A DNA stretch of 64,000 nucleotides, taken from Streptomyces brasiliensis (GTDB lineage: Bacteria; Actinomycetota; Actinomycetes; Streptomycetales; Streptomycetaceae). Positions within the stretch are counted from its first letter, which is position 1; each line of letters opens with the position of its first letter. The position numbers and the translations under genes are program-made. The DNA lies in assembly GCF_014647875.1 (NCBI RefSeq), contig NZ_BMQA01000003.1, positions 248,001 to 312,000 of the forward strand, given 5' to 3'. Below are positions 33,706-43,048 of the stretch, piece by piece. The notes beneath the pieces are model-generated. The model had not been told where the DNA came from and did not search any database. It worked only from the letters and a program-made list of their open reading frames with translations.

Positions 33706-34647
33706 GTGAGTAGGTGCGCAACCGTCTCCCGGAGCCTCGACGAGCCCGTTTCCGGTACGGCGGCCACGGCGACGACGTGGCTGCTGCTGGAACAGCCCGG
33801 CCCTTGGGGCGCCAAGGCGCTCACATCGAGCCACTTGGACCACTCGCTGGGCCGCGCCCTGGAGGCGGCTGCCGAGGGAACGGGCGTGCGCATCGCGCTG
33901 ATCCGGCGCCCGGGACGGCACGCCGACCCCGGGGCTCCCCCGATACGCCAGGTGTTCGCGGCCCACACCGTGCCCGGACACGTATGGCTGCACAGCGCCA
34001 CGACCCGCGACCCGCGCAGGCTCCTCGACCTCGACTTCACGGCCCTCGGCGCGGGCGACCGCCGGACGTTCGGCTCGGCCCTGGGCGGCGCACCGCACAC
34101 GGGCAGTCCGCTCGCGCTCGTGTGCACCAACGGCAAGCGCGACCGCTGCTGCGCCCTGCTCGGGCGCCCCCTCGCCACGGAGCTCGCCGCGTCCGGTGTG
34201 CGGGGCATCTGGGAGGTCACTCATCTGGGTGGTCATCGCTTCTCGCCGACGGTGCTCGTGCTGCCGTACGGCTACTCCTACGGTCGGGCCGAGGCACATG
34301 CCGTCAAGGAGGTCCTGCACGGCGTCCAGGAGGGGCGGGTGGTCGTCGAGGGCTGCCGCGGAAGTTCCGCCTGGGAGAAGCCGGGGCAGGCGGCCGAACT
34401 CGCCGTGCGGTCGGCGGCCGGCGAGTACGTGGCGGGTGCGCTGAGTGTCGTACGGACTGACGGCGCGGCCCCGCGCTGGACGGTGACCGTCGCCCACGTG
34501 AACGGCCGCCGCTGGCGCGTCATCGTGGCCCAGGGCGCCTCCCTGCCGCCCCGCCCGGAGAGCTGTGGAGCCTCGGTGCTGGGTGCCCCGGCCCGTATGG
34601 ACGTCGTGTCGGTGCGTGAGGTGACGTCGACACCTCTGGCGCCCTGA
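33706..34647 (+). CDS. sucrase/ferredoxin-like family protein (thioredoxin-like [2Fe-2S] ferredoxin)
   Basis: 313 aa. Family signature: N-terminal TWLLLEQPGPWGAKAL, cluster-type cysteines in LVCTNGKRDRCCALLGRPLA, and EVTHLGGHRFSPTVLVLPYG. The family has a thioredoxin-like ferredoxin fold; physiological partners are unknown. GTG at 33706 is the most upstream in-frame start, and the conserved sequence begins almost at once, so the transcript is probably leaderless. The adjoining iron box makes this likely an iron-starvation gene, possibly an electron donor in siderophore-iron release. Confidence 0.83.
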   Translation: MSRCATVSRSLDEPVSGTAATATTWLLLEQPGPWGAKALTSSHLDHSLGRALEAAAEGTGVRIALIRRPGRHADPGAPPIRQVFAAHTVPGHVWLHSATTRDPRRLLDLDFTALGAGDRRTFGSALGGAPHTGSPLALVCTNGKRDRCCALLGRPLATELAASGVRGIWEVTHLGGHRFSPTVLVLPYGYSYGRAEAHAVKEVLHGVQEGRVVVEGCRGSSAWEKPGQAAELAVRSAAGEYVAGALSVVRTDGAAPRWTVTVAHVNGRRWRVIVAQGASLPPRPESCGASVLGAPARMDVVSVREVTSTPLAP

Positions 34648-34749
34648 GGGCCGTACTGGACCGCGTACATCCCGCCCTCAAGTCTTGATCAAGAGATCCC
34701 TGCCACACCCCCTACGGCCGGGCCCGCCCGTCCACGTACGGTCGTGGGC

Positions 34750-36420
34750 ATGAGCCCCACGCCTCCCGCACGCCGTCTGCGCCTCGGTCTGCCCCGGCGG
34801 GTGTTCTCGCAGGTCCTGCTGATGCAGGTGGCGATCGCCGCGGGAGTGGCGGTGCTCGCCACGGGGCTCTTCCTGGCGCCCCTGAGCAAGCAGCTGGACC
34901 AGGAGGCGATGCGGCGCGCGCTGGCGATCGCCCAGACCACGGCCCAGGATCCGCAGATCGCCGAGGGCGTCCTGACCACGCCGCCGACCGTCGGCGGCCC
35001 GGTGCAGCGGGAGGCGGAGCGGATCCGGCGCTCCACGCACGCCGAGTACATCGTGGTGATGGACCGGCGGGGAGTGCGCTGGTCGCACACGACGCCGAGC
35101 GAGGTCGGCGCTCACGTCTCGACCGACCCCAGCGAGGCCCTGGCCGGCCAGCAGGTCATGGAGATCGACAGGGGCACCCTGGGCCGCTCCGCACGCGGGA
35201 AGGTGCCGCTGTACGACGCCGAGCAACGGATCGTCGGGGCGGTCTCGGTGGGTATCGCCTACGACAGCGTGCGGGCCCGGCTGCTCAGCGCGATCCCGGG
35301 GCTGTTCGCGTACGCGGGCGGCGCCCTCGCGGTCGGCGCGCTGGCCGCCTGGCTGATTTCCCGCAGGGTCCAGCGGCAGACCCGGGACCTGGCCTTCTCG
35401 GACATCTCGGCGCTGCTGGCGGAGCGGGAGGCGATGCTGCACGGCATCCGGGAGGGTGTCGTCGCCCTCGACAGGACCGGCCGTATCCGTCTCCTGAACG
35501 ACGAGGCTCGGCGCCTGCTCGGCATCGGCGACGAGGCTGTCGGCCGGTCCCCCGACGAGGCGCTGGGCGAAGGGCGCACCACCGATGTCCTGACCGGGCG
35601 CGTGACCGGCACCGACCTGCTCACCGTGCGCGGCCAGCGGGTCCTGGTCGCCAACCGGATGCCGACCGACGACGGTGGCGCGGTGGCCACCCTGCGCGAC
35701 CGGACCGAACTGGAGCAGCTCGGCCGCGAACTCGACTCCACGCACGGCCTCATCGACGCCCTGCGCGCCCAGGACCACGAGCACGCCAACCGCATGCACA
35801 CGCTGCTTGGCCTGCTCGAACTGGAGATGTACGACGACGCGGTGGAGTTCGTCGGGGAGGTGGTCGGCGACCACCGGGTGACCGCGGAACAGGTCACCGA
35901 GAAGATCCAGGATCCGCTGCTCGCCGCCTTGTTGGTCGGCAAGGCGACCGTCGCGGCCGAACGCGGGGTCGCCCTGTGGGTGTCGGAGCGCACCCGGCTT
36001 CCGGACCGGCTGATCGACCCCCGAGGGCTGGTCACGGTCCTGGGCAATCTCGTGGACAACGCGCTCGACGCCGTCGGCGGCACGCCGCACGCGCGCGTGG
36101 AGGTCGAGTTGCGCACCGAGGGCCGTACGGCCGTCCTCAGGGTGTGCGACACGGGTCCCGGGATCCCGGCGGAACAGCGGGAGCTGATCTTCACGGAGGG
36201 GTGGTCCACCAAGGAGCCTCCCGCGCACGGCAAGCGCGGACTGGGGCTCTCCCTGGTGCGCAGGCTCGCCGAACGGCAGGGCGGTGCCGCGACGGTCGGC
36301 GAAGCGAACGGCGGGGGTGCGGAGTTCACGGTGGTGTTGCCCGACGCCCTGAGCGAGCCGGAGCTGGAACCGGCGCTCACCGCGCGCGTGTCGGCCGATG
36401 CCGAGGAGGAGGCGGGATGA
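34750..36420 (+). CDS. CitA/DcuS-type sensor histidine kinase
   Basis: 556 aa. TM1 about residues 20-45 (VFSQVLLMQVAIAAGVAVLA), a periplasmic PDC/Cache-like sensor domain (about 50-175), TM2 about 180-205, a PAS domain (LDRTGRIRLLNDEARRLLG), an H-box of the CitA/DcuS class (LRAQDHEHANRMHTLLGLLE), N-box LGNLVDNALDAVGG and G-box GKRGLGLSLVRRLAERQGG. These kinases sense di- or tricarboxylates or related organic acids. ATG at 34750 (GTG two codons earlier is possible). The regulator gene overlaps the stop by ATGA. Confidence 0.9.
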   Translation: MSPTPPARRLRLGLPRRVFSQVLLMQVAIAAGVAVLATGLFLAPLSKQLDQEAMRRALAIAQTTAQDPQIAEGVLTTPPTVGGPVQREAERIRRSTHAEYIVVMDRRGVRWSHTTPSEVGAHVSTDPSEALAGQQVMEIDRGTLGRSARGKVPLYDAEQRIVGAVSVGIAYDSVRARLLSAIPGLFAYAGGALAVGALAAWLISRRVQRQTRDLAFSDISALLAEREAMLHGIREGVVALDRTGRIRLLNDEARRLLGIGDEAVGRSPDEALGEGRTTDVLTGRVTGTDLLTVRGQRVLVANRMPTDDGGAVATLRDRTELEQLGRELDSTHGLIDALRAQDHEHANRMHTLLGLLELEMYDDAVEFVGEVVGDHRVTAEQVTEKIQDPLLAALLVGKATVAAERGVALWVSERTRLPDRLIDPRGLVTVLGNLVDNALDAVGGTPHARVEVELRTEGRTAVLRVCDTGPGIPAEQRELIFTEGWSTKEPPAHGKRGLGLSLVRRLAERQGGAATVGEANGGGAEFTVVLPDALSEPELEPALTARVSADAEEEAG

Positions 36421-37097
36421 TCGAGGTGCTGGTCGTGGACGACGACACCCGGGTCGCCCGGGTCAACGCCGCCTACGTCGAGAAGGTGCCGGGCTTCCAT
36501 GTGGCCGCCGAGGCGCACAACGCGGCCGATGCGCTGCGCCAGTTGGACGCGCTGCCCCGGCTCGACCTGGTCCTCCTGGACCACTACCTGCCCGACGAGA
36601 CGGGCCTCGAGGTCGTCCGGGAGATGCGCCGGCGCGGCCACCAGACCGACGTGATCATGGTGACGGCGGCCCGGGACGTGTCCACCGTGCAGGCGGCGAT
36701 GCGGCACGGGGCCCTGCAGTACCTGGTGAAGCCGTTCGCCTTCGCGGGGCTGCGGACCAAGCTGGAGGCCTACGCGCGGCTGCGGCGCACCCTGGACGGC
36801 GGCGGAGTGGCCGAACAGGCCGAGGTCGACCGCATCTTCGGCGCACTGTCCGCACCGTCGGCGCCGAATCTGCCCAAGGGGCACTCCCCCACCACCGCCG
36901 AACTGGTGCGGCAGTCCCTGATGAACGCCGAGAACCCGCTGTCGGCCCAGGAGATCGCCGAGCGGACCGGGGTGAGCCGGCAGACCGCCCAGCGCTATCT
37001 CAAGCTCCTGGAGCGCACGGGCCGGGCCCGGCTCGCCCTCAAGTACGGCGACGTGGGCCGCCCCGAACACCGTTACGTGTGGGCGACCCGCGTCTGA
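36417..37097 (+). CDS. CitB/DcuR-type response regulator
   Basis: 226 aa. Receiver domain: VVDDD pocket, phosphorylation Asp in LVLLDHYLPDETGLE, Thr in IMVTAARD, Lys in LVKPFAFAGL. C-terminal HTH is of the CitB/DcuR type (LSAQEIAERTGVSRQTAQRYLKLLE) followed by the KYGDVGRPEHRYVWA wing. Overlaps the kinase gene by four bases. Closely similar to the second regulator at 40.1 kb. Confidence 0.92.
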   Translation: MIEVLVVDDDTRVARVNAAYVEKVPGFHVAAEAHNAADALRQLDALPRLDLVLLDHYLPDETGLEVVREMRRRGHQTDVIMVTAARDVSTVQAAMRHGALQYLVKPFAFAGLRTKLEAYARLRRTLDGGGVAEQAEVDRIFGALSAPSAPNLPKGHSPTTAELVRQSLMNAENPLSAQEIAERTGVSRQTAQRYLKLLERTGRARLALKYGDVGRPEHRYVWATRV

Positions 37098-37115
37098 TGC
37101 GCCGTGCCGCGTCCG

Positions 37116-38186
37116 TCAGCCGGCGGACTTGGCGGCCTGCTCGACGAACTCGGTCGTGAACGTCTTGCCGAGGTCCACCTCAGCGTTCTTGATGTTGGGG
37201 TTGAACGCCTTGAGGACCTTCTCAACAGTCTCCGGACCGTTGGTGGGCATCACACCGTCGTCCGTGAACATCGGCAGCGTGCTCTTGATCGACTCCGCGT
37301 AGAGCGTCTTGTCGCCCTGGGAGTAGTCGGCGGGCATCTTCGCCGCGATCTCGTCAGCGCTGTGGGTGGACATCCACTTGAGCGTCTTGACGAATGCGTT
37401 GACCAACTTCTGGACGGTGGGCTTGTGGCCGTTCACCCAGTCCGTCTGCATGTACAGACTTGACGACGGATACGGCCCACCGAGCGCCTCCTGCGAGCCC
37501 TCGGGCGTGCGCATGTCGAGCAGGATCTTGCCCGCCTTCTTGTCCAGGATCGTGGCGACGGTCGGGTCGGTCGTCATGCCGCCGTCGATCGCGCCCTTCT
37601 GGAGCGCCGCGATGAACGTCGGGCCGGCGCCCACCGCGACCGGCGTGAACTCGTTGACCTGCACGCCGTTCTTGACGGCGAGGTACTTGGTGAGGAAGTC
37701 GGTCGAGGAACCGAGACCGGTAACGCCCAGCTTCCTGCCCTTGAAGTCCTTGGGCGAGGTGACGTCTCCGGCCGCCTTGTCGGACACGATCTCGACCTCG
37801 CCCGGCGCGTGCGAGAACTGCACGACGGACTCCACGGACTTGCCCTTCACCTGGAGGTCGAGGGTGTGGTCGTAGAAGCCGACCGCGCCCTGCACCTGAC
37901 CGGAGACGAGCGCGGTCTCGGCCTGCACGCCGGCGGGTTCGCTGAGCAGTTCCACATCGAGGCCCTCGGCGTCGAAGTAGCCGAGCCGCTGGGTGAGCAT
38001 CGCGGGCAGGTAGATGACCTTGTCCAGGCCACCGACCATGATCTTGACCTTCTCGCCCTTGCCGTCGCCCTTGCTTCCGGAGCCGCTGGACGCGGTGCTC
38101 GCCGCGTCGTTGGCGCAGGCGGTGAGCGAGGAGAGGGCAAGCAGGCCGGTGGCGGCCAGCGACGCGTATCTGGCGGTCTTGCGCAT
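37116..38186 (-). CDS. ABC transporter substrate-binding lipoprotein (NMT1/SsuA-like)
   Basis: 356 aa. Lipobox LSSLTAC with lipidated Cys24, followed by a Ser/Gly linker and an NMT1/THI5/SsuA-like periplasmic-binding fold (KIMVGGLDKVIYLPAMLTQR, EGLDVELLSEPAGVQAETAL, QGAVGFYDHTLDLQ). This group binds sulfonates, nitrate/taurine, pyrimidine precursors or aromatic acids; ligand not identifiable. Convergent with the response-regulator gene (18-base gap) and last of a three-gene leftward operon. Confidence 0.9.
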   Translation of the reverse strand: MRKTARYASLAATGLLALSSLTACANDAASTASSGSGSKGDGKGEKVKIMVGGLDKVIYLPAMLTQRLGYFDAEGLDVELLSEPAGVQAETALVSGQVQGAVGFYDHTLDLQVKGKSVESVVQFSHAPGEVEIVSDKAAGDVTSPKDFKGRKLGVTGLGSSTDFLTKYLAVKNGVQVNEFTPVAVGAGPTFIAALQKGAIDGGMTTDPTVATILDKKAGKILLDMRTPEGSQEALGGPYPSSSLYMQTDWVNGHKPTVQKLVNAFVKTLKWMSTHSADEIAAKMPADYSQGDKTLYAESIKSTLPMFTDDGVMPTNGPETVEKVLKAFNPNIKNAEVDLGKTFTTEFVEQAAKSAG

Positions 38187-38259
38187 GGCGGTTTCACGTC
38201 CTTGTGAGAGGGCGGTGCGGGGATGAGGAGCAGGTGCGTGGGGGGCGTGCGGGGCTCGG

Positions 38260-39123
38260 TCAGCTGTCCGAGCCGGTCGGCTTCCACCGGAAGATGCGAC
38301 GCTCGGCGAAGGTCAGCAGGCCCTCGGCGACAAGTGCGACGGCAGCGAGGATGACCATCGCGGCGTACACACCGGCCGCGTTGAAGGTGCCCTGGGACTG
38401 GGCGACGAGCAGGCCGATGCCCTTCGTGGCGCCGATGTACTCGCCGACGATGGCGCCGATCAGCGCGAAGCCGAAGCTGACGTGGAGGCTGGTGAAGATC
38501 CAGGACGTGGCCGAAGGGATGACCACCTGGAGCGTGACCCGCCGGTCGCTGGCACCCAGGATGCGGGCGTTCGCGACCAGGTTGCGGTCGACCTCCCGGG
38601 CGCCCTGGAAGGCGTTGAAGAAGACCGGGAAGAAGACGAGCACCACGGCCGAGGCGACCTTGGACGCCGGTCCGAGTCCGAACCAGATCACGAAGATCGG
38701 CGCCAGGACGATCCTGGGAATGGAGTTGAGCACCTTGATGTATGGACCAAGGACATCGGCGAGGAAGGCGATCCGCCCGAGAGCGATACCGAAGACGACA
38801 CCGGCGATCACACCGATGATCCAGCCGACGAGCGCCTCGTACAGCGTGTACCAGATCTGCTCGCCCAGGGAGCCGAGCGCTGTGCCGTGCGTCAGCCAGG
38901 TGTAGATCTGGTCCCAGATCTTCGAGGGCATCGAGAAGTTGAACGGATCGATGACCTCGGTGCGAGACAGCACCTCCCACAGGCCGAGCACGGCCACGAG
39001 GAGCAGTACCCGTACAGCGGCGACGACCACCTTCCGTCTGCGGGCGGCCTGGGCCCGGGACTGCGCGCGGTCGGATGTCTTGGCCGTGTCGACGACCGGC
39101 GTGCTGAGGACGTCAGGCGACAT
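38260..39123 (-). CDS. ABC transporter permease (SsuC/TauC-like)
   Basis: 287 aa, about six TM segments, with the EAA-like coupling motif ANARILGASDRRVTLQVVIPSA. ATG at 39123 (MSPDVLSTPVVDTAKTSD) overlaps the ATPase gene end by 11 bases. Middle gene of the ATPase-permease-binding-protein operon. Confidence 0.9.
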   Translation of the reverse strand: MSPDVLSTPVVDTAKTSDRAQSRAQAARRRKVVVAAVRVLLLVAVLGLWEVLSRTEVIDPFNFSMPSKIWDQIYTWLTHGTALGSLGEQIWYTLYEALVGWIIGVIAGVVFGIALGRIAFLADVLGPYIKVLNSIPRIVLAPIFVIWFGLGPASKVASAVVLVFFPVFFNAFQGAREVDRNLVANARILGASDRRVTLQVVIPSATSWIFTSLHVSFGFALIGAIVGEYIGATKGIGLLVAQSQGTFNAAGVYAAMVILAAVALVAEGLLTFAERRIFRWKPTGSDS

Positions 39124-39928
39124 CGGCGGCACCCCTCTCGCGGGTGATGCGGACCTCTTCACCGAGCGACTCCCAGATCTCGCGGTAGATCTCGATGAAC
39201 CGCGGTTCGAGACGCACCGACTCGACCTTGCGCGGCCGGGGCAGGTCGATGTCGAAGACCTGCTTGACCGTCGCGGGCCCGGCGGTCATGACGACGACCT
39301 TGTCGGCCAGCGCGATGGACTCCTCCAGGTCGTGGGTGACGAAGACGACCGAGGCGCCTGTGCCCTCCCACAGTTCGAGGAGTTCGTCCGACATCAGCGC
39401 CCGGGTCTGGACGTCCAGCGCCGAGAACGGCTCGTCCATCAGCAGAATCTCGGGGTCGTTGACGAAGGTCGCGGCGAGGGCGACACGCTTGCGCTGGCCG
39501 CCGGAGAGCTGGTGCGGGTAGCGGTCCTCGAAGGCGGCGAGGCCGACGCGGGCCAGCCACTCGCGGGCCTTCTCCTTGGCCTCGGCCTTCGGTACGCCGC
39601 GAAAGCGCGGGCCCGCCATGACGTTGGACAGAACGGAACGCCAGGGGAACGTGGCGTCCTGCTGGAAGACGAAACCGACCTTGTCACCTACGCCGGAAAC
39701 CGGCTCCCCGGCCACCAGCACCTCGCCCTCGGTGGGCTCCTCCAGGCCGCTGACCAGGGTCAGGGTGGTGGATTTGCCGCAGCCGGTGGGGCCGACGACG
39801 GCCACGAACTCACCGCGCCCGACAGTGAGGTCCAGGCCCCTGACGGCCGTGTGCAGACCCCCCGACGGGGTCTTGAAGATCTTGCTGGCGCCCCGCAGTT
39901 CGATGGCGGGGCCGGTGTCTGCGCTCAT
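39113..39928 (-). CDS. ABC transporter ATP-binding protein (SsuB/TauB-like)
   Basis: 271 aa. Walker A GPTGCGKST, Q-loop FVFQQDATFPW, signature LSGGQRKRVALA, Walker B ILLMDEPFSALD and H-loop VFVTHDLEESIALAD are all intact. ATG at 39928. First gene of the importer operon; the upstream 160 bases to 40090 separate it from a divergent response regulator, so that regulator may act on this promoter. Confidence 0.93.
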   Translation of the reverse strand: MSADTGPAIELRGASKIFKTPSGGLHTAVRGLDLTVGRGEFVAVVGPTGCGKSTTLTLVSGLEEPTEGEVLVAGEPVSGVGDKVGFVFQQDATFPWRSVLSNVMAGPRFRGVPKAEAKEKAREWLARVGLAAFEDRYPHQLSGGQRKRVALAATFVNDPEILLMDEPFSALDVQTRALMSDELLELWEGTGASVVFVTHDLEESIALADKVVVMTAGPATVKQVFDIDLPRPRKVESVRLEPRFIEIYREIWESLGEEVRITRERGAADVA

Positions 39929-40089
39929 GGCCCGGGACGGTAGGTGTGGTCCCGGCCACAGCAGGAGTCTTCTGAGCGCTAGCCGTTCTTTTGCTCGCAA
40001 GAGCCTGTTGTGCTCGTTTTGCTCGCGCTACAACTGCGGAGCCGAAACACGGGCTTAACGCTCGCCTGGCCTTGAGGAAATGAGGCCCC

Positions 40090-40782
40090 ATGATTGACGT
40101 CCTGGTGGTGGACGACGACTTCCGTGTCGCCGAGATCAACGCCAAGTACGTGGGAAAGGTTCCCGGATTCCGGGTGGCCACCCGCGCGCACAGCGCTGCC
40201 CAGGCCCTGGCCGCCGTGGAACGCGGGGGCATCGACCTGGTGCTTCTCGACCACTACTTGCCGGACCAGACGGGCCTGGAACTGGTCCACCGCATGCGCG
40301 AACAGGGCCATGGCACCGACGTCATCATGATCACGGCGGCCAGCGATGTGACGACCGTGCAGAAAGCGATGCGGCTGGGCGCCCTGCACTATCTGGTCAA
40401 GCCGTTCACCTTCGCCGCGCTGCGCACCCGCCTGGACTCGTACGCCGCCCTGTGCCGCACCGTCGACCGCGTCGGCGGCCGGGGGCTGACGGGCCAGGAG
40501 CAGGTCGACCGGATCTTCGGCGCGCTGCGCACCGCGCCCGCGCCGAGTTCGCCAGGCCTGCCGAGCGGTCACTCGGAACCCACCACGGACCTCATCTGCG
40601 GTGTCCTGCACCGCGCCGACCACCCGTTGTCGGCCCACGAGGTGGCCGCCCGGACCGGCCTGAGCCGATCCACCGCACAGCGCTATCTGCGCCACCTGGA
40701 ACAGGCCGGCCGACTGCGCCTCTCGCTGAAGTACGGCGACACGGGGCGGCCGGAACACCAGTACGCGTGGGTGGCGCCGTAA
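40090..40782 (+). CDS. second CitB/DcuR-type response regulator, no adjacent kinase
   Basis: 230 aa, clearly paralogous to the regulator at 36.4 kb: VVDDDFRVAEINAKYV, LVLLDHYLPDQTGLELV, IMITAASDV, LVKPFTFAALRTRL, then LSAHEVAARTGLSRSTAQRYLRHLEQ and KYGDTGRPEHQYAWV. All phosphorylation-site residues are kept. No sensor kinase gene is next to it; it is divergent from the ABC importer operon and convergent with the symporter gene. It may share the kinase at 34.7 kb or have lost its own. Confidence 0.9.
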   Translation: MIDVLVVDDDFRVAEINAKYVGKVPGFRVATRAHSAAQALAAVERGGIDLVLLDHYLPDQTGLELVHRMREQGHGTDVIMITAASDVTTVQKAMRLGALHYLVKPFTFAALRTRLDSYAALCRTVDRVGGRGLTGQEQVDRIFGALRTAPAPSSPGLPSGHSEPTTDLICGVLHRADHPLSAHEVAARTGLSRSTAQRYLRHLEQAGRLRLSLKYGDTGRPEHQYAWVAP

Positions 40783-40850
40783 CACTTCGGCTCCCGGACG
40801 CGTCGGGGGCGCCGCCATGACGGCTCACCGCCTCGGCACGCGCGCCGCAC

Positions 40851-42443
40851 CTACACCGCCCCCGCACCCGTCAGCGAGCGCACCTCGGTCTCCGCGTGCT
40901 TGGCCTCGTCCGGCACCTCGGTCGAGGTGACGGTGCCCAGCCAGCCGGCGAGGAAGCCGAGCGGGATGGAGACGATGCCGGGGTTCTGCAGCGGGAAGTA
41001 CTGGAAGTCGACCCCAGGAAACAGCGCCCCCGGGCTGCCCGACACCACCGGCGACAGGACGACCAGGCACAGCGCCGGAACAAGCCCGCCGTACACGGCC
41101 CACACGGCGCCACGCGTCGTGAAGCCGCGCCAGAACAGCGAGTAGAGCAGCACCGGCAGATTCGCGGACGCGGCCACGGCGAAGGCGAGGCCCACCAGGA
41201 AGGCGACGTTGAGGTCACGCGCCAGCAGCCCCAGCGCGATCGCCACCACACCGATCCCGACCGCCGCCACGCGCGCCACGGCCACCTCGCTGCGCGGCTC
41301 GCGGCGCCGACGGCGCAGCGAGGCGTACAGATCGTGGGCCACGGACGCCGAGGAGGCGAGGGTGATCCCGGCGACCACCGCGAGGATCGTGGCGAAGGCC
41401 ACGGCCGCGACGACGGCGAACAGCACCGTCCCACCCGTGGAGTCGGCTCCACCGCCGAGATCGAGCGCGAGCAGCGGAACCGCCGTGTTCCCGGCCTCGT
41501 TCGATCTGCGCACCGCCTCCGGCCCGACGATGGCGGCCGCCCCGAAACCGAGGACGATCGTCATCAGATAGAAACCGCCGATCAGCCCGATGGACCACAC
41601 TACCGAACGGCGTGCGGCCCGCGCCGTCGGCACCGTGTAGAAGCGGGAGAGGATGTGCGGCAGCCCGGCCGTGCCCAGGACGAGCGCGAGTCCCAGGCTG
41701 ATGAAGTCGAATCGGGCGGTCCAGTCCCCGCCGTACTTCAGTCCCGGCGCCAGGAACGCGTCCCCGTGACCGCTGCGCTCCGCGGCCGTGAGCAGCAGTC
41801 GGTCGACGTCCCCGTGGAAGCGCACCAGGACGAGCACGGTGAGCGCGATCGTCCCGCCGAGCAGCAGCACCGCCTTCACGATCTGAATCCAGGTGGTGGC
41901 CCGCATCCCTCCGAACGACACGTAGATCACCATCAGTGCGCCGACGCCGATCACCGTCCACACCTGCGCCGCCCCGCCCGTCCGCCCGAGCAACAGCGCT
42001 ACGAGGCTGCCCGCCCCCACCATTTGCGCCACCAAATAGAGAACGGACACGGTGACCGAGGACGTTCCCGCGGCGATCCGCACGGGCCGCTCGCTCATGC
42101 GCGCCGCCAACACGTCGGCGAGCGTGAACCGTCCGCAGTTACGGACCAGTTCGGCCACCAGAAACAGCACCACCAGCCACGCGACGAGGAACCCCACCCC
42201 GTACAGCAGCCCGTCGTAGCCGAACAGGGCGATCAGTCCGGTCACGCCCAGGAAGGAAGCAGCCGACATGTAGTCACCCGCGATGGCAAAACCATTCTCC
42301 ATCGGCGAGAACAGCCGCCCGCCGGCGTAGAACTCCTCGGCGGAGCCGTGCCGTTTACGGCTCACCCATGTCGTGATCCCCAGGGTCACCGCCACGAAGG
42401 CGCTGAACAGCAGGAGCGTCAACGTTTGATGACGATCCGTCAC
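40851..42443 (-). CDS. sodium/solute symporter (ActP-like acetate/monocarboxylate family)
   Basis: 530 aa with about 13 TM segments of the SSS family. Family traits: FYAGGRLFSPMENGFAIAGD at TM2, YMSAASFLGVTG, and GTAGLPHILSRFYTVPTARA. Similar actinobacterial proteins are called cation-acetate symporters. Overlaps the DUF485 gene by ATGA at its 5' end, the usual pairing. Possibly part of a five-gene run with a LuxR-type two-component system just upstream. Confidence 0.9.
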   Translation of the reverse strand: MTDRHQTLTLLLFSAFVAVTLGITTWVSRKRHGSAEEFYAGGRLFSPMENGFAIAGDYMSAASFLGVTGLIALFGYDGLLYGVGFLVAWLVVLFLVAELVRNCGRFTLADVLAARMSERPVRIAAGTSSVTVSVLYLVAQMVGAGSLVALLLGRTGGAAQVWTVIGVGALMVIYVSFGGMRATTWIQIVKAVLLLGGTIALTVLVLVRFHGDVDRLLLTAAERSGHGDAFLAPGLKYGGDWTARFDFISLGLALVLGTAGLPHILSRFYTVPTARAARRSVVWSIGLIGGFYLMTIVLGFGAAAIVGPEAVRRSNEAGNTAVPLLALDLGGGADSTGGTVLFAVVAAVAFATILAVVAGITLASSASVAHDLYASLRRRRREPRSEVAVARVAAVGIGVVAIALGLLARDLNVAFLVGLAFAVAASANLPVLLYSLFWRGFTTRGAVWAVYGGLVPALCLVVLSPVVSGSPGALFPGVDFQYFPLQNPGIVSIPLGFLAGWLGTVTSTEVPDEAKHAETEVRSLTGAGAV

Positions 42444-42979
42444 AGCTCACCGCCCCGGACTTCACGCGTCAGTTCCTGGGTGTCCCACCGCAGCTCGAGC
42501 GCGGCCCGGTCCCTGCGCAACCGCGCGTGCCGCGAGTACGCCCAGGTGAGCAGAAACGTGGTGAGGAACTGCCCGAGACCCGCGACCATTGCCACGTTCA
42601 CCGCACCCGCCACGGGCCGGGCCATGAACCCCGGCGCGGTCGTCGCGGTGATCACATATCCCACGTACCAGGCGAGGAAGACGGCGACGCCCGGCACCAC
42701 GAACCGTCGGTAGCGACTGCGCACCTCCTGGAACGCCGCACTGCGCTGTACCTCGAGGTACACATCCCGCGCGCGAACGGCAGCTCCCTCACGCGCCGCC
42801 GGCGCGACGGGCGCCGGCACTCCCGTGCCGTCCGACTCGCCCCAGCCCGAGGCCAGTGCGTCGTACCAGGGGTCCTCGTACCTCACCTTGCGTTGATCCG
42901 TGCCGTGGTCTTCGTGGCTCTCGGCCGAACTCTCGGGACCGCCCCCGCTTCCGTGGAGGCGACCGTTGCTTGACTGCAT
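42440..42979 (-). CDS. DUF485 membrane protein (symporter partner)
   Basis: 179 aa. Two TM segments in the C-terminal half (RRFVVPGVAVFLAWYVGYVI and a second near VNVAMVAGLGQFLTTFLLTW), preceded by a charged cytoplasmic N-terminus. DUF485 proteins commonly precede ActP-type symporters. ATG at 42979 (MQSSNGRLHG) used; a longer frame exists. Stop overlaps the symporter start. 69 bases after the response-regulator stop. Confidence 0.85.
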   Translation of the reverse strand: MQSSNGRLHGSGGGPESSAESHEDHGTDQRKVRYEDPWYDALASGWGESDGTGVPAPVAPAAREGAAVRARDVYLEVQRSAAFQEVRSRYRRFVVPGVAVFLAWYVGYVITATTAPGFMARPVAGAVNVAMVAGLGQFLTTFLLTWAYSRHARLRRDRAALELRWDTQELTREVRGGEL

Positions 42980-43048
42980 GCCCAAGGATGGACAGAACGG
43001 GAAGATCCCTGACTCTTCTTCCCCCGGCACTTCACCCCATCAGGTGAC

